A stretch of 64,000 nt of DNA from Humimonas sp964465015 (GTDB lineage: Bacteria > Gemmatimonadota > Gemmatimonadetes > Palauibacterales > Palauibacteraceae). The position numbers were made by a program, and so were the translations under genes. Positions 45,077 through 53,590 of the stretch are shown one piece after another (within the stretch, counting starts at the first letter, position 1; each line of letters opens with the position of its first letter). The notes below the pieces were generated by a model, which did not search any database, was not told the origin of the DNA, and worked only from the letters and a program-made list of their open reading frames with translations. Where the stretch lies: contig CAYXHP010000068.1 in NCBI GenBank assembly GCA_964465015.1, positions 1 through 64,000 of the forward strand, in the 5' to 3' direction.

Positions 45077-46039
45077 GTGGACGAGTCGCTGCGCCGCTAC
45101 CTGCAGACACGGATCTCGCTCGGGGAGCCCGAGCTCGTGTTCCCGGCCCTCCGGCGGACCGACGCGCGAAGGCTGGCCCGGGACTTCGACGCGGCCCCCG
45201 TGGCGCTCCGGCCCGGACCGACCGCCACCGACGCGGGATCCACCGGATCGGCGACGTCCGGTCCGGACGCGCCGGCCGCCGGGATCGCGGAGGCCCCGCC
45301 GGTCGCCGGAGGAGACAGGCGCGGTCCGGCGCGCGACGCCGCGGCTCGGGCGCTCGCTCCGGACCAAGTGACGAGGCTGGGCCGGGAGGCCACCGCCGAG
45401 GAGATCCGCTCTCTGCCCGACCTCGAATCCCTGCGACGCGTGGTGGAGGCCTGTCAGCGCTGCCCGCTCCACCGGGAGCGCACCCGGGCCGTATTCGGGG
45501 AGGGCGATCCCACGGCACGCGTCGTGTGCGTGGGAGAGGCGCCCGGGGCTCGGGAGGACGAGACCGGGCGGCCGTTCGTGGGACCCGCGGGACAACTGCT
45601 GGACCGGCTACTCCTGTCGGTCGGCTTCCGGCGCGAAGAGGTCTACATCTGCAACGTCCTCAAGAGCCGCCCCCCCCACAACCGTGACCCCCTCCCCGAG
45701 GAGATCGAGGCCTGCTCGCCCTTCCTGCACCGGCAGCTCGAGCTCATCGACCCGGACGTACTGGTCGCGTTCGGGGCCTTCGCGGCCCGGACCCTGACCG
45801 GGGCCGGAGGGAGCCTGGGGAGCCTCCGGGGCCGCACGCACCGGTACCGAGGATACCCGCTGGTGGTGACGTACCACCCGGCGGCGCTTCTTCGGAACCG
45901 GAGCTGGACGCGCCCCACGTGGGAGGACCTGCAGCGGGTGCGGCGCATCGTGGACGACGGGGAAGCCGGGGCGGACGACAGCGGGAGGTCGGGGCTCGGC
46001 GAGGCCCCGGGCTCGGGCGCCCAAGCGGGGCTCTTCTAG
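45077..46039 (+). CDS. Family 4 uracil-DNA glycosylase with an N-terminal linker
   Basis: The 320-residue protein has about 110 residues of low-complexity Ala/Gly/Pro sequence before the catalytic domain. That domain has the iron-sulphur pair CQRC, motif 1 GEAPGAREDETGRPFVGPAG, NVLKSRPPHNRDP, a further Cys in EACSPF, and motif 2 VTYHPAALLRN with the catalytic-loop His. Family 4 enzymes bind a [4Fe-4S] cluster with four Cys; the usual third Cys (in K-C-R-P-P) is Ser here, while a Cys stands five residues earlier (YICNVLKS). It removes uracil from DNA. Between coaBC and dnaB, one bp gap from coaBC. Confidence 0.87.
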   Translation: MDESLRRYLQTRISLGEPELVFPALRRTDARRLARDFDAAPVALRPGPTATDAGSTGSATSGPDAPAAGIAEAPPVAGGDRRGPARDAAARALAPDQVTRLGREATAEEIRSLPDLESLRRVVEACQRCPLHRERTRAVFGEGDPTARVVCVGEAPGAREDETGRPFVGPAGQLLDRLLLSVGFRREEVYICNVLKSRPPHNRDPLPEEIEACSPFLHRQLELIDPDVLVAFGAFAARTLTGAGGSLGSLRGRTHRYRGYPLVVTYHPAALLRNRSWTRPTWEDLQRVRRIVDDGEAGADDSGRSGLGEAPGSGAQAGLF

Positions 46040-46042
46040 CGC

Positions 46043-47440
46043 ATGGCCACGCTCGAGCCCGGATCGGCCCCGAGGAACGTCGGCGCGTTCCGGGACCGCC
46101 AGGCGCCCTGGTCGGAGGAGGCCGAGATCTCCGTCCTCGGCGGCATGCTCATCGACGGAGACGCGGTGGCGCGCGCCGTGGAGCTGGTCGATGACGGGGC
46201 GTTCTACCGGGAGGCCAATCGCCGGATCTTCCGGGCCATGACGCGCCTGTATGGCCGCGGCGACGTGATCGACGTGGTCACGCTGTCCGACGAGCTGAAG
46301 TCGGCCGGCGACCTCGAGCCGGCGGGCGGGCTCGCCTACCTCGCCCGCCTGGTGGATGCGGTCCCCACCGCCGCCAACATCGAGTACCACTGCCGGATCC
46401 TGCGCGACAAGGCCACGCTGCGGCAGCTCATCGAGTCGGCCACCGAGATCATCCAGGACGCCTACGTGGCGGGCGGTGGCGACATCGACGAGACCCTGGA
46501 CGTGGCCGAGCAGCGGATCTTCCGCATCGCCCAGGCCGCCCAGCGGGGCGGCTTCGTGTGGATCAAGGAAATCCTGTGGCCGACCTTCGAGCGCATCGAG
46601 GAGCTGCAGCGCAGCGAGGAGACGGTCACCGGGGTGGCGACCGGGTTCGGGGACCTGGATCAGATGACCGCGGGTTTCCAGCGTGGCGAGCTGGTGGTGC
46701 TCGCCGGCCGACCTTCCATGGGGAAGACAGCCCTGGCCCTCAACATCGCCCAGCACGCGGCCATCGAGAACGACGTTCCGGTGGCCCTGTTCTCGCTGGA
46801 GATGTCCAAGGAAGCCCTGGTGCAGCGGCTCCTGTGCGCGGAGGGACGCGTGGACTCGGGTCGACTCCGGCGGGGGCGCCTGCGCGACGATGAGTATGCT
46901 CGGCTGGCCACGGCGGCGGGGCACCTGAACACCGCGCCCATCTGGATCGATGACTCCCCGGCCATCTCGGCGCTGGAGCTCCGGGCCAAGGCGCGCCGCC
47001 TCCGTGCCGAGGTCGACCTGGGTCTCGTCATCGTGGACTATCTGCAGCTCATGGCGGGGCCGCGGGATGTCGAGAATCGGCAGCAGGAGATCAGCCACAT
47101 CAGCCGTTCGCTCAAGGCGGTGGCCAAGGAGCTGGATGTCCCGGTGCTGGCCCTCTCGCAGCTCTCCCGCGCGCCGGAGCAGAGGACCGACCACCGTCCC
47201 GTGCTGGCCGACCTGCGCGAGTCGGGAGCCATCGAGCAGGACGCCGACCTGGTCCTGTTCGTCTACCGGGAGGAAGTCTACAAGGGACCGGTCGACGCGG
47301 ACGGAAACTCCCTGGAGGGACGGTCGGAGCTCATCATCGGGAAGCAGCGAAACGGTCCGACGGGCACGGTGGACCTCTTCTTCCACAAGGAGCACACCCT
47401 GTTCGACTCGGTCGCCCGCCGGGAGGACGAGGTCGGGTGA
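46043..47440 (+). CDS. dnaB: Replicative DNA helicase DnaB
   Basis: The 465-residue hexameric helicase unwinds DNA at replication forks. The N-terminal domain has EAEISVLGGMLID, and FYREANRRIFRAM. The RecA-like C-domain has Walker A GRPSMGKTALALN, then PVALFSLEMSKE, Walker B LGLVIVDYLQLM, the DnaB motif NRQQEISHISRSLKAVAKEL, and LADLRESGAIEQDAD with the arginine finger region KQRNGPTGTVDLFF. Three bases separate it from the glycosylase gene, and its stop overlaps radA. No intein is present. Confidence 0.96.
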   Translation: MATLEPGSAPRNVGAFRDRQAPWSEEAEISVLGGMLIDGDAVARAVELVDDGAFYREANRRIFRAMTRLYGRGDVIDVVTLSDELKSAGDLEPAGGLAYLARLVDAVPTAANIEYHCRILRDKATLRQLIESATEIIQDAYVAGGGDIDETLDVAEQRIFRIAQAAQRGGFVWIKEILWPTFERIEELQRSEETVTGVATGFGDLDQMTAGFQRGELVVLAGRPSMGKTALALNIAQHAAIENDVPVALFSLEMSKEALVQRLLCAEGRVDSGRLRRGRLRDDEYARLATAAGHLNTAPIWIDDSPAISALELRAKARRLRAEVDLGLVIVDYLQLMAGPRDVENRQQEISHISRSLKAVAKELDVPVLALSQLSRAPEQRTDHRPVLADLRESGAIEQDADLVLFVYREEVYKGPVDADGNSLEGRSELIIGKQRNGPTGTVDLFFHKEHTLFDSVARREDEVG

Positions 47441-48831
47441 GCTTCGTCTGCACCGCCTGCGGGGGCGAGTCCCTCCGGTGGGAGGGGCGCTGTCCGGCCT
47501 GCGGGGAATGGAACACGTTGCGCCAGGCACCGGCGGGATCCGGTCGGCGGAGTGCATCGGGGCGTGGCGGCGACAGGCCCCCCGGCCTCGGCGCGCCGGG
47601 GCGCACGCCGGCGCCGCTGCGGGAGGCGGAAGGCGGCCCCGAGGATCGTCTGGCGCTCGGCGTGGGGGAGCTGGACCGGGTGCTGGGCGGGGGCGCCGTG
47701 CCGGGCTCGCTGGTCCTCGTGGGCGGCGCCCCCGGGATCGGCAAGTCGACCCTGCTGCTGCAGGCAGCGGCATCTCTCACCGGGCGAGGCGTGCCCTGCC
47801 TCTACGTCTCGGGTGAGGAGTCGGCGGCGCAGGTCCGCATGCGTGCGGAGCGCCTCGGCGCCCGGGCCGCGGAGGTCCCTTTCCTGGCCGAGACGGATGT
47901 GGACGCCATCGCCGGGGCGGCCCGCCAGGCCGGGCCCGCCTTCCTGTGCATCGACTCGGTCCAGACTCTACGCTCTGGACGGGTGGATACGGCCGCCGGA
48001 GGCGTGGCGCAGGTTCGCGAGTGCGCGGCCGTCCTCCAGACGCTGGCCAAGGAGAGCGGCATGGCCACGTTCCTGATCGGGCACGTAACCAAGCAGGGGG
48101 GCCTGGCCGGACCGCGAACCCTCGAGCACCTGGTGGACGCGGTGCTCCTGTTCGAGGGTCAGCGTACGCTCGAGCACCGGCTCCTGCGGACGACGAAGAA
48201 CCGGTTCGGAGGCACGGACGAGATGGCCGTGTTCCGGATGACGGGTGCGGGACTCGAGGGCGTGGCCGATCCCTCCGGACTCTTCCTCGCAGACCGGCCA
48301 TCCGGCGTGAGCGGCTCCGCGGTGGCGGTGCCGCTCCAGGGCTCGCGGCCGCTGCTGGCGGAGGTGCAGGCGCTGACGACGCCGGGACGGTATGGTACGC
48401 CCCAGCGCGTGGTGACCGGACTGGCTCCCCGGCGCCTGTCGCTTCTTCTCGCGGTGCTGGGGCGGCGCGGCGGGCCATCGCTCGGGGACGCCGACGTGTT
48501 CGTGAACGTCGTGGGCGGTCTGCGACTGGTCGATCCGGCCAGCGATCTGGCCGTCGTCGCGGCTCTGCTCTCGGCCGCTACCGACCGGCCGAATCCGGAC
48601 CGTCTCGCCTTCGTGGGCGAGGTCGGACTCGGGGGTGAGCTTCGTGGCGTGCCCCGACTGGAGGCCCGGGTGCGGGAGGCGGTGCGCGCCGGAATGGAGG
48701 GGGTCGTGGTGCCGGCGGCCTCGGCCGAAGGGCTGGAGGCCGATGTGGCCGTGCACGCGGTGCAGGACGTTCGCGGCCTCGTGCGCCTGCTCTCCGGCGC
48801 CGGGATCGCGGTCGCACCCGCGCGCGCGTGA
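47437..48831 (+). CDS. radA: DNA repair protein RadA
   Basis: The 464-residue protein processes recombination intermediates. It starts with a C4 zinc finger (CTACGGES then CPACGEW), followed by a variable linker, Walker A GGAPGIGKST, the VSGEESAAQVRMRAERLG segment, the RadA-specific KNRFG motif (TKNRFGGTDE), and a C-terminal Lon-like domain with VGEVGLGGELRGV. The GTG at 47437 overlaps the dnaB stop by four bases, and the ispD GTG overlaps its own stop in the same way. Confidence 0.96.
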   Translation: MSFVCTACGGESLRWEGRCPACGEWNTLRQAPAGSGRRSASGRGGDRPPGLGAPGRTPAPLREAEGGPEDRLALGVGELDRVLGGGAVPGSLVLVGGAPGIGKSTLLLQAAASLTGRGVPCLYVSGEESAAQVRMRAERLGARAAEVPFLAETDVDAIAGAARQAGPAFLCIDSVQTLRSGRVDTAAGGVAQVRECAAVLQTLAKESGMATFLIGHVTKQGGLAGPRTLEHLVDAVLLFEGQRTLEHRLLRTTKNRFGGTDEMAVFRMTGAGLEGVADPSGLFLADRPSGVSGSAVAVPLQGSRPLLAEVQALTTPGRYGTPQRVVTGLAPRRLSLLLAVLGRRGGPSLGDADVFVNVVGGLRLVDPASDLAVVAALLSAATDRPNPDRLAFVGEVGLGGELRGVPRLEARVREAVRAGMEGVVVPAASAEGLEADVAVHAVQDVRGLVRLLSGAGIAVAPARA

Positions 48832-49508
48832 TCCGCTCGGCGGCGATTCTGGTCGCGGCCGGGAGCGGCCGCAGGGCGGGCGACGGCGCGCCCAAGCAGC
48901 TCCGCGAGCTGGCCGGGATTCCGGTCCTCCAGCGGGCGTGGGCGCCATTCGCCGCCTCCGAAGCGATCGGGGAGATCGTGCTCGTCGTGCCCGAGGAGAC
49001 CGCACAGGCGCCGCCCACCTGGCTGCGGAAGGGACCGGGCCGCCTGGTGGCGGGCGGCGCCACCCGGACCGACTCGGTGCGCAGGGGGCTCCTGTCCCTC
49101 GGACTGGAGGTCGAGACGGTGCTGGTCCACGACGGGGTGCGGCCGTTCGCGTCGGAGGGGCTCGTCGGGCGGGTCCTGTCCGCGGCCTCCGGCGGACCGG
49201 TCGTGCCGCTCCTCCCGGTGGTGGACACCGTGAAGGAGGTGGACGGGTCGGGCATCGTCCTCCGGACCCTCGAGCGGTCCGCGCTGCGCCGGGCCCAGAC
49301 TCCCCAGGGGTTTCCGGCCGGGCTCCTCCGCCGGCTGCACGAAGCGGCCGCGCGCGCGGGACGGTCCGCGACGGATGACGCCGCGCTGTGCGAGGAGGCC
49401 GGTCACCGCGTGGTGGGGATCCTGGGCGAGGAGACCAACCTGAAGCTCACGACCCCGGCCGATTTCGACTTCGCCACGTGGCTCCTGGAGACGGGGCGCG
49501 TCCAGTGA
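48828..49508 (+). CDS. ispD: 2-C-methyl-D-erythritol 4-phosphate cytidylyltransferase
   Basis: The 226-residue enzyme of the MEP isoprenoid pathway couples CTP to methylerythritol phosphate. It has the N-terminal nucleotide motif LVAAGSGRRAG with the downstream Lys in PKQL, VAGGATRTDSVRRGL, and the metal-binding VHDGVRPF. The catalytic-region KEV, TPQGF, TDDA and the final EETNLKLTTPADF motif are all present. IspF does not follow, which separates the usual ispDF pair. Coupled to radA and tsaC by 4-base overlaps. Together with the prenyl synthase at 582 it shows isoprenoids are made by the MEP route. Confidence 0.94.
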   Translation: MIRSAAILVAAGSGRRAGDGAPKQLRELAGIPVLQRAWAPFAASEAIGEIVLVVPEETAQAPPTWLRKGPGRLVAGGATRTDSVRRGLLSLGLEVETVLVHDGVRPFASEGLVGRVLSAASGGPVVPLLPVVDTVKEVDGSGIVLRTLERSALRRAQTPQGFPAGLLRRLHEAAARAGRSATDDAALCEEAGHRVVGILGEETNLKLTTPADFDFATWLLETGRVQ

Positions 49509-50158
49509 CCGGGGACGCGGGGGCGGCAGCGGGCGGAGAGGGTCGCCGCCGGGTCTCGGAGGCGGAGGTGCGGCGCGCCGCCGCGGCGCTCGCCGAGGGA
49601 GCCATCCTGGCCCACCCCACGTCGACCGTCTACGGTCTGGGGAGCCTCGACGCCGCCCTCGACGAGGTGATCGCGGCGCTCAAGGGACGTCCGACCGACC
49701 GCCCACTCCTGCGGATCGCGGCCAACGTGGAAGCGCTCCTGGCCGCGCACCCGTCGCTGGTGTGGGACGACCGGGCCGACCGGCTGGCCAAGGCCCTGTG
49801 GCCCGGGCCGCTCACACTCGTCCTGCACGATGGCACCGCCGCCGGCCTCGCCGCCCGGGTCGAGGGGCACCCCTCCATCCAGGCCGTGCTCGAGCGGCTG
49901 GGTCCCGCGACGATGAGCTCCACGAGCTTGAATCGCACCGGCTCGTCCCCCGCCCGCACGCCGGACGAGGTGCGAGCCTTCCTGGCCGACCTGGCTCCGG
50001 TCGAAGTCCCCGTGGCCTTCCTGGACGCGGGCCCGCTGCCGCCCTCGCCGCCGTCGACGATCCTGTCCCTGCTCGAGGACGAGCCGAGGCTCCTGCGCGA
50101 GGGGGCCGTGCCGACCCTCCGGCTGGTCGAGGCGCTGGGTCGAGAGCCGGTACGATGA
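49505..50158 (+). CDS. tsaC: L-threonylcarbamoyladenylate synthase (Sua5/YciO/YrdC family)
   Basis: The 217-residue protein has the YrdC fold: LAEGAILAHPTSTVYGLG, then KGRPTDRPLL, and LAKALWPGPLTLVL, and ATMSSTSLNRTGS in place of the canonical SANxSG block. The family makes threonylcarbamoyl-AMP for the t6A modification at position 37 of tRNAs that read ANN codons. It is the short TsaC form without the Sua5 domain. The KGRP motif (usual K-R-x) and the SLNRTG block are slightly divergent, so a YciO-type relative is possible. Overlaps ispD by four bases. Confidence 0.85.
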   Translation: MTGDAGAAAGGEGRRRVSEAEVRRAAAALAEGAILAHPTSTVYGLGSLDAALDEVIAALKGRPTDRPLLRIAANVEALLAAHPSLVWDDRADRLAKALWPGPLTLVLHDGTAAGLAARVEGHPSIQAVLERLGPATMSSTSLNRTGSSPARTPDEVRAFLADLAPVEVPVAFLDAGPLPPSPPSTILSLLEDEPRLLREGAVPTLRLVEALGREPVR

Positions 50159-50727
50159 GCGAAGTGGCGCGGCGGGAGGCGGGCTCGGAACGGGCCGTGC
50201 GACAGGTCCTGTTCGTGTGCACCGGGAACACCTGCCGGAGTCCCATGGCCGAGGTGCTGGCGGCGGAGGCGCTGTGCGCCCGGCGTTCCGACGTCGAGGT
50301 GGGATCGGCAGGCACGTTCGCCGCATCCGGGGCTCCCGCCGCGGCCGAGGCGGTGACCGTCGCGGCGGAGCACGGCCTCGACCTGTCGGGCCACCGGTCG
50401 CGGCCCCTGACGCCGGAGCTGGCGTCCGGGGCCGACCTCGTGCTGTGCATGGCGGCCTCCCACCGGCGCACCGCCGCCGAGCTCGGGGCCCGGGAGCGCG
50501 CGCTGCTCCTGTCCAGCTTCCTGCCCGAAGGGCACCCCCGTCGCGGCGCCGACATTCCCGACCCGATCGGGGGCGGGCGCGCGGCCTACGAGGAGGCTTT
50601 CGAGGCGCTGCGAGCGGCGGTGGACGGACTGGTCCGGCGCCTGGAACGAGCGCCGCGCGGGAAGACGGGAGACGCGGGGACCGACGGCACGGAGCCCGAG
50701 GCCGGCAGCGGGGCGCGGGATGCGTGA
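50155..50727 (+). CDS. Low-molecular-weight protein-tyrosine (arginine) phosphatase
   Basis: The 190-residue protein has the phosphatase loop VLFVCTGNTCRSPMAE (CX5R) at about residues 18-33 and the general-acid Asp in IPDPIGGG near residue 140. The sequence DPIGGG with a Gly-rich end resembles YwlE-type arginine phosphatases, which accompany Sua5 genes in Firmicutes, more than eukaryotic-type tyrosine phosphatases (DPY). Which substrate it uses is inference. The C-terminal 25 residues are low complexity. The ATG overlaps tsaC by four bases and aroE starts eight bases before its stop. Confidence 0.88.
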   Translation: MSEVARREAGSERAVRQVLFVCTGNTCRSPMAEVLAAEALCARRSDVEVGSAGTFAASGAPAAAEAVTVAAEHGLDLSGHRSRPLTPELASGADLVLCMAASHRRTAAELGARERALLLSSFLPEGHPRRGADIPDPIGGGRAAYEEAFEALRAAVDGLVRRLERAPRGKTGDAGTDGTEPEAGSGARDA

Positions 50728-51634
50728 GGTCGACGGCCGACGGGCCTTCGTGCTCGTCGGTCACCCCGTGGAGCACTCCCTGTCCCCGGCGATCCACCGC
50801 GCCGCCTTTCGTGCCCTGGGGGTGGAGGCCACGTATGCGCTCCAGGACGTGGAGCCCGCCGGGCTGGAGGAGGCCGTGCGCTCGGCGGCTCCGGCCGGCG
50901 GCGGCAACGTCACGCTCCCGCACAAGGAGCGGATCGTGCGGCTCCTCGACGAAGCATCCGCGACCGTGCGCGCGACGGGCGCCTGCAACTGCTTCTGGTG
51001 GAGGGAGGGCCGCCTGGCCGGGGACAACACGGACGTCGGGGCCTTCTCGGAGGTGGCCGCCGAGCTGTGCGGGGACGGGTGGCCGGCCCGGACGGTCCTC
51101 CTTCTCGGGGCGGGCGGGGCGGCCCGCGCGGTGCTCCACGCCTGCCTGTCGGCCGGAGTGGGCCGAATCGACCTCCTGGACCGGACGCCCGACCGGGCCC
51201 GGGTCGCGGCCGGCTCGGTCCTGGCGGAGGCCGGCGCGGACGCGTCGCGCGTCCGGGTGCTGGAGTCCGTCGGGGGCCAAGCGGTGTCCATCGGCGCCGG
51301 GGGCCGATCGGCGGCGCTCGCGCTCCCCGGTGAGACGCCGGTCTCGGAGTACGGCCTCGTCGTGAACGCCACCAGCCTCGGACTTCGACCGGACCACCCG
51401 GAGCCGCTCGCCCTCGAGAGCGCCGGAGGGACGGCGGTGCTCGATCTGGCATACGGCCCGGAGGAGACCCCCTGGGTCCGGCATGCCCGGGAGCTCGGCC
51501 TGCGAGCCGCCGACGGGACGGGAATGCTGGTCGCCCAGGCGGCGGCCTCGCTGGAGCGCTGGCTGGGCGTGGCGGCGCCGCGGGAGGTGATGGAGGCGGC
51601 GGCCCGGCGGGCCAAGGCGCGCGTTCCTCGATGA
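50720..51634 (+). CDS. aroE: Shikimate dehydrogenase
   Basis: The 304-residue enzyme reduces dehydroshikimate with NADPH in aromatic amino acid synthesis. It has the shikimate site HSLSPAIH, the catalytic Lys in NVTLPHKE, Asp in DNTDVGAF, the nucleotide loop LLGAGGAARAVL, and LVVNATSLGL. LDLAYGPEETPW and the final GTGMLVAQAAASLERW complete the family. It carries an extra Gly/Ala-rich insert at about residues 178-200 not usual in E. coli AroE. Overlaps the phosphatase gene and comF. Confidence 0.94.
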   Translation: MREVDGRRAFVLVGHPVEHSLSPAIHRAAFRALGVEATYALQDVEPAGLEEAVRSAAPAGGGNVTLPHKERIVRLLDEASATVRATGACNCFWWREGRLAGDNTDVGAFSEVAAELCGDGWPARTVLLLGAGGAARAVLHACLSAGVGRIDLLDRTPDRARVAAGSVLAEAGADASRVRVLESVGGQAVSIGAGGRSAALALPGETPVSEYGLVVNATSLGLRPDHPEPLALESAGGTAVLDLAYGPEETPWVRHARELGLRAADGTGMLVAQAAASLERWLGVAAPREVMEAAARRAKARVPR

Positions 51635-52455
51635 GAGTGCGCGGGCACCGCGGGGCGTCCGGCAAAGCTCGCGCGGGCGCAGGGAGCTCGAGACGGGGCC
51701 GCCGGCCAACGCGCTCGGGATCGGGGGCGGCGCGCCGACTTCGGGGCTGGCTGGACCGGCTTCTCCCGCCGGCGTGCGTGGCGTGCGGCTCCGGGCTCGA
51801 GCCGGGGGCGGCGCCCGTGTGCGGGCTGTGCTGGCACCGACTCCCACGCCTTCCGGCGCCCCGGTGTCCCCGGTGCGGGGCTACGCGCGTCCTGGACCTG
51901 GGCGGTGAAGGCACGTGCACGGAGTGTCTCTCGTGGCCCGCTGAGCTCCGACGAGCCGGGAGTCCGTTCCGGATGGCGGGTGGAGCGGCGCGGCTGGTGC
52001 ACGCGCTCAAATACGAGGGGTGGTTCGCGCTCGCCGGGCCGATGGGCGAGGCCCTGGCCGGGGAGGCGCAGCGCCTGTCCGGCGGCGTGGAGCATCGGCT
52101 GGAACCGGTGCCGCTCCCGGCGGCGCGTCGACGAGAGAGGGGCTACAATCAGGCGGAGCTCCTGGCCCGATCGCTGGGCCGCGCGCTGGGCTGGCCGGTG
52201 GGCGCCTCGCTCCGGCGCGACGGTGCACGCCGTCGACAGGTGAGGCTCGGACGCAACGAAAGGCGGGAGAACGTGCTGGGCGCGTTCCACGCGACGAGGC
52301 CGCCGGGGGACGACCTTCCGGTGCTCCTGGTGGACGATGTGCTGACCACGGGCGCCACGGCTGCCGCCTGCGTCGGGGCGCTGCAGGGAGCGGGGCATCG
52401 GGTCACCGGGGTCCTCGCCTTTGCACGCGCCTTGCAGGTCATCGAGGCGCCGTGA
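51631..52455 (+). CDS. comF: ComF-family phosphoribosyltransferase-like protein
   Basis: The 274-residue protein has an Arg-rich N-terminal extension of about 40 residues, then the ComF zinc-binding region (CVACG, CGLC, CPRCG, CTEC), the segment HALKYEGW, the RRRERGYNQAELLA block, the RxxQxxLxxxxR motif and the PRPP-type loop VLLVDDVLTTGATA. ComF proteins support DNA uptake in competent bacteria and repair replication intermediates. Its start overlaps aroE. It ends the long yicC-comF gene run. Confidence 0.93.
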   Translation: MRVRGHRGASGKARAGAGSSRRGRRPTRSGSGAARRLRGWLDRLLPPACVACGSGLEPGAAPVCGLCWHRLPRLPAPRCPRCGATRVLDLGGEGTCTECLSWPAELRRAGSPFRMAGGAARLVHALKYEGWFALAGPMGEALAGEAQRLSGGVEHRLEPVPLPAARRRERGYNQAELLARSLGRALGWPVGASLRRDGARRRQVRLGRNERRENVLGAFHATRPPGDDLPVLLVDDVLTTGATAAACVGALQGAGHRVTGVLAFARALQVIEAP

Positions 52456-52561
52456 TTGGCGATCGACGACTCCGAACGCCCCCGCTCGCCGCCGGACCGC
52501 GCGGCGAGCGGACGGGAAGCCCGGACCGACAACCACATAAGATTCAGCGAGGGGGAAGACC

Positions 52562-53590
52562 ATGACCGCACGCGTGGCCATCAACGGGTTCGGGCGCATC
52601 GGGCGCAACATCTTCCGTGCCGCGCACGGTCGGCCCGACGGCGGCGTGGAGATCGTCGCCGTCAACGACCTCACCGACCCGCAGTCCCTCGCCCATCTGC
52701 TGCGCCACGACTCCGTGCACGGTGCCTTCGCGGGCCAGGTCGAGGTCGAGGGCGACACGCTGGTCGTGGACGGCCGGCCGGTCCGCGTCCTGTCCGAGCG
52801 CGATCCCGGTGCGCTCCCGTGGAAGGATCTCGAGGTGGACATCGTCCTCGAGGCGACCGGGCTCTTCACCCGGCGCGCCGACGCGGCGAAGCACCTGTCG
52901 GCCGGCGCTCGCAAAGTGATCATCACGGCCCCGGCCAAGGAGCCCGACGTGACCGTCTGCCTGGGCGTGAACGAGGGTGATTACGACCCGGATCACCACG
53001 ACGTCGTCTCCAACGCCAGCTGCACGACCAATTGCGTGGCGCCCCTGGTCCGGGTGATCGACGAGGAGCTCGGGTGGGAGAACGGGCTCATGACCACGGT
53101 CCACAGCTACACGACCAGTCAGCAGATCCTGGACGGTCCCCACAAGGACCTGCGGCGAGCGCGAGCGGCGGCCCTGTCGATCATTCCGACCACGACCGGA
53201 GCCGCACGGGCCACGGCGCTCGTCTATCCGGCCGTGAAGGGCAAATTCGAGGGCATGGCGATGCGTGTCCCGACGCCGGATGTGTCGATCACGGACCTGG
53301 TGGTCACCGTGGGCCGCGACACCAGCGTGGAAGAGGTGAACGACCTCTTCCGGTCGCGCGCACAGGGCGACCTGGCGGGCATCCTCGCGTTCAGCGACGA
53401 GCCGCTCGTGTCGGTGGACTACACGGGACACCCGGCCAGCTCGATCGTGGACGGTCCCTGCACCATGGTCCAGGGCGACCGGCTGGTGAAGGTCGTCTCG
53501 TGGTACGACAACGAGTGGGGATACTCCAACCGCTGCCTGGAGCTGGCCGGCCACGTCGCCGAGCGACTCCAGGCCGGGAGCGCGGCGTGA
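52562..53590 (+). CDS. gap: Glyceraldehyde-3-phosphate dehydrogenase (type I, NAD)
   Basis: The 342-residue glycolytic enzyme has the N-terminal INGFGRIGRN, the adenine-binding Asp in VNDLTD (as in NAD-specific forms), the catalytic Cys154 in SNASCTTNC, His in TTVHSYTTSQ, and WYDNEWGYSNR near the C-terminus. A GAGGGGGAAG Shine-Dalgarno precedes the ATG. It heads the gap-pgk-tpiA cluster and its stop overlaps the pgk GTG by four bases. The 106-base gap upstream contains CATAAGATT, a possible -10, without a clear -35. Confidence 0.96.
   Translation: MTARVAINGFGRIGRNIFRAAHGRPDGGVEIVAVNDLTDPQSLAHLLRHDSVHGAFAGQVEVEGDTLVVDGRPVRVLSERDPGALPWKDLEVDIVLEATGLFTRRADAAKHLSAGARKVIITAPAKEPDVTVCLGVNEGDYDPDHHDVVSNASCTTNCVAPLVRVIDEELGWENGLMTTVHSYTTSQQILDGPHKDLRRARAAALSIIPTTTGAARATALVYPAVKGKFEGMAMRVPTPDVSITDLVVTVGRDTSVEEVNDLFRSRAQGDLAGILAFSDEPLVSVDYTGHPASSIVDGPCTMVQGDRLVKVVSWYDNEWGYSNRCLELAGHVAERLQAGSAA

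Noticed and set aside
45608..47773. 721-residue frame on the minus strand
   Set aside because: Antisense to the glycosylase, dnaB and radA; no domain and an implausible composition.
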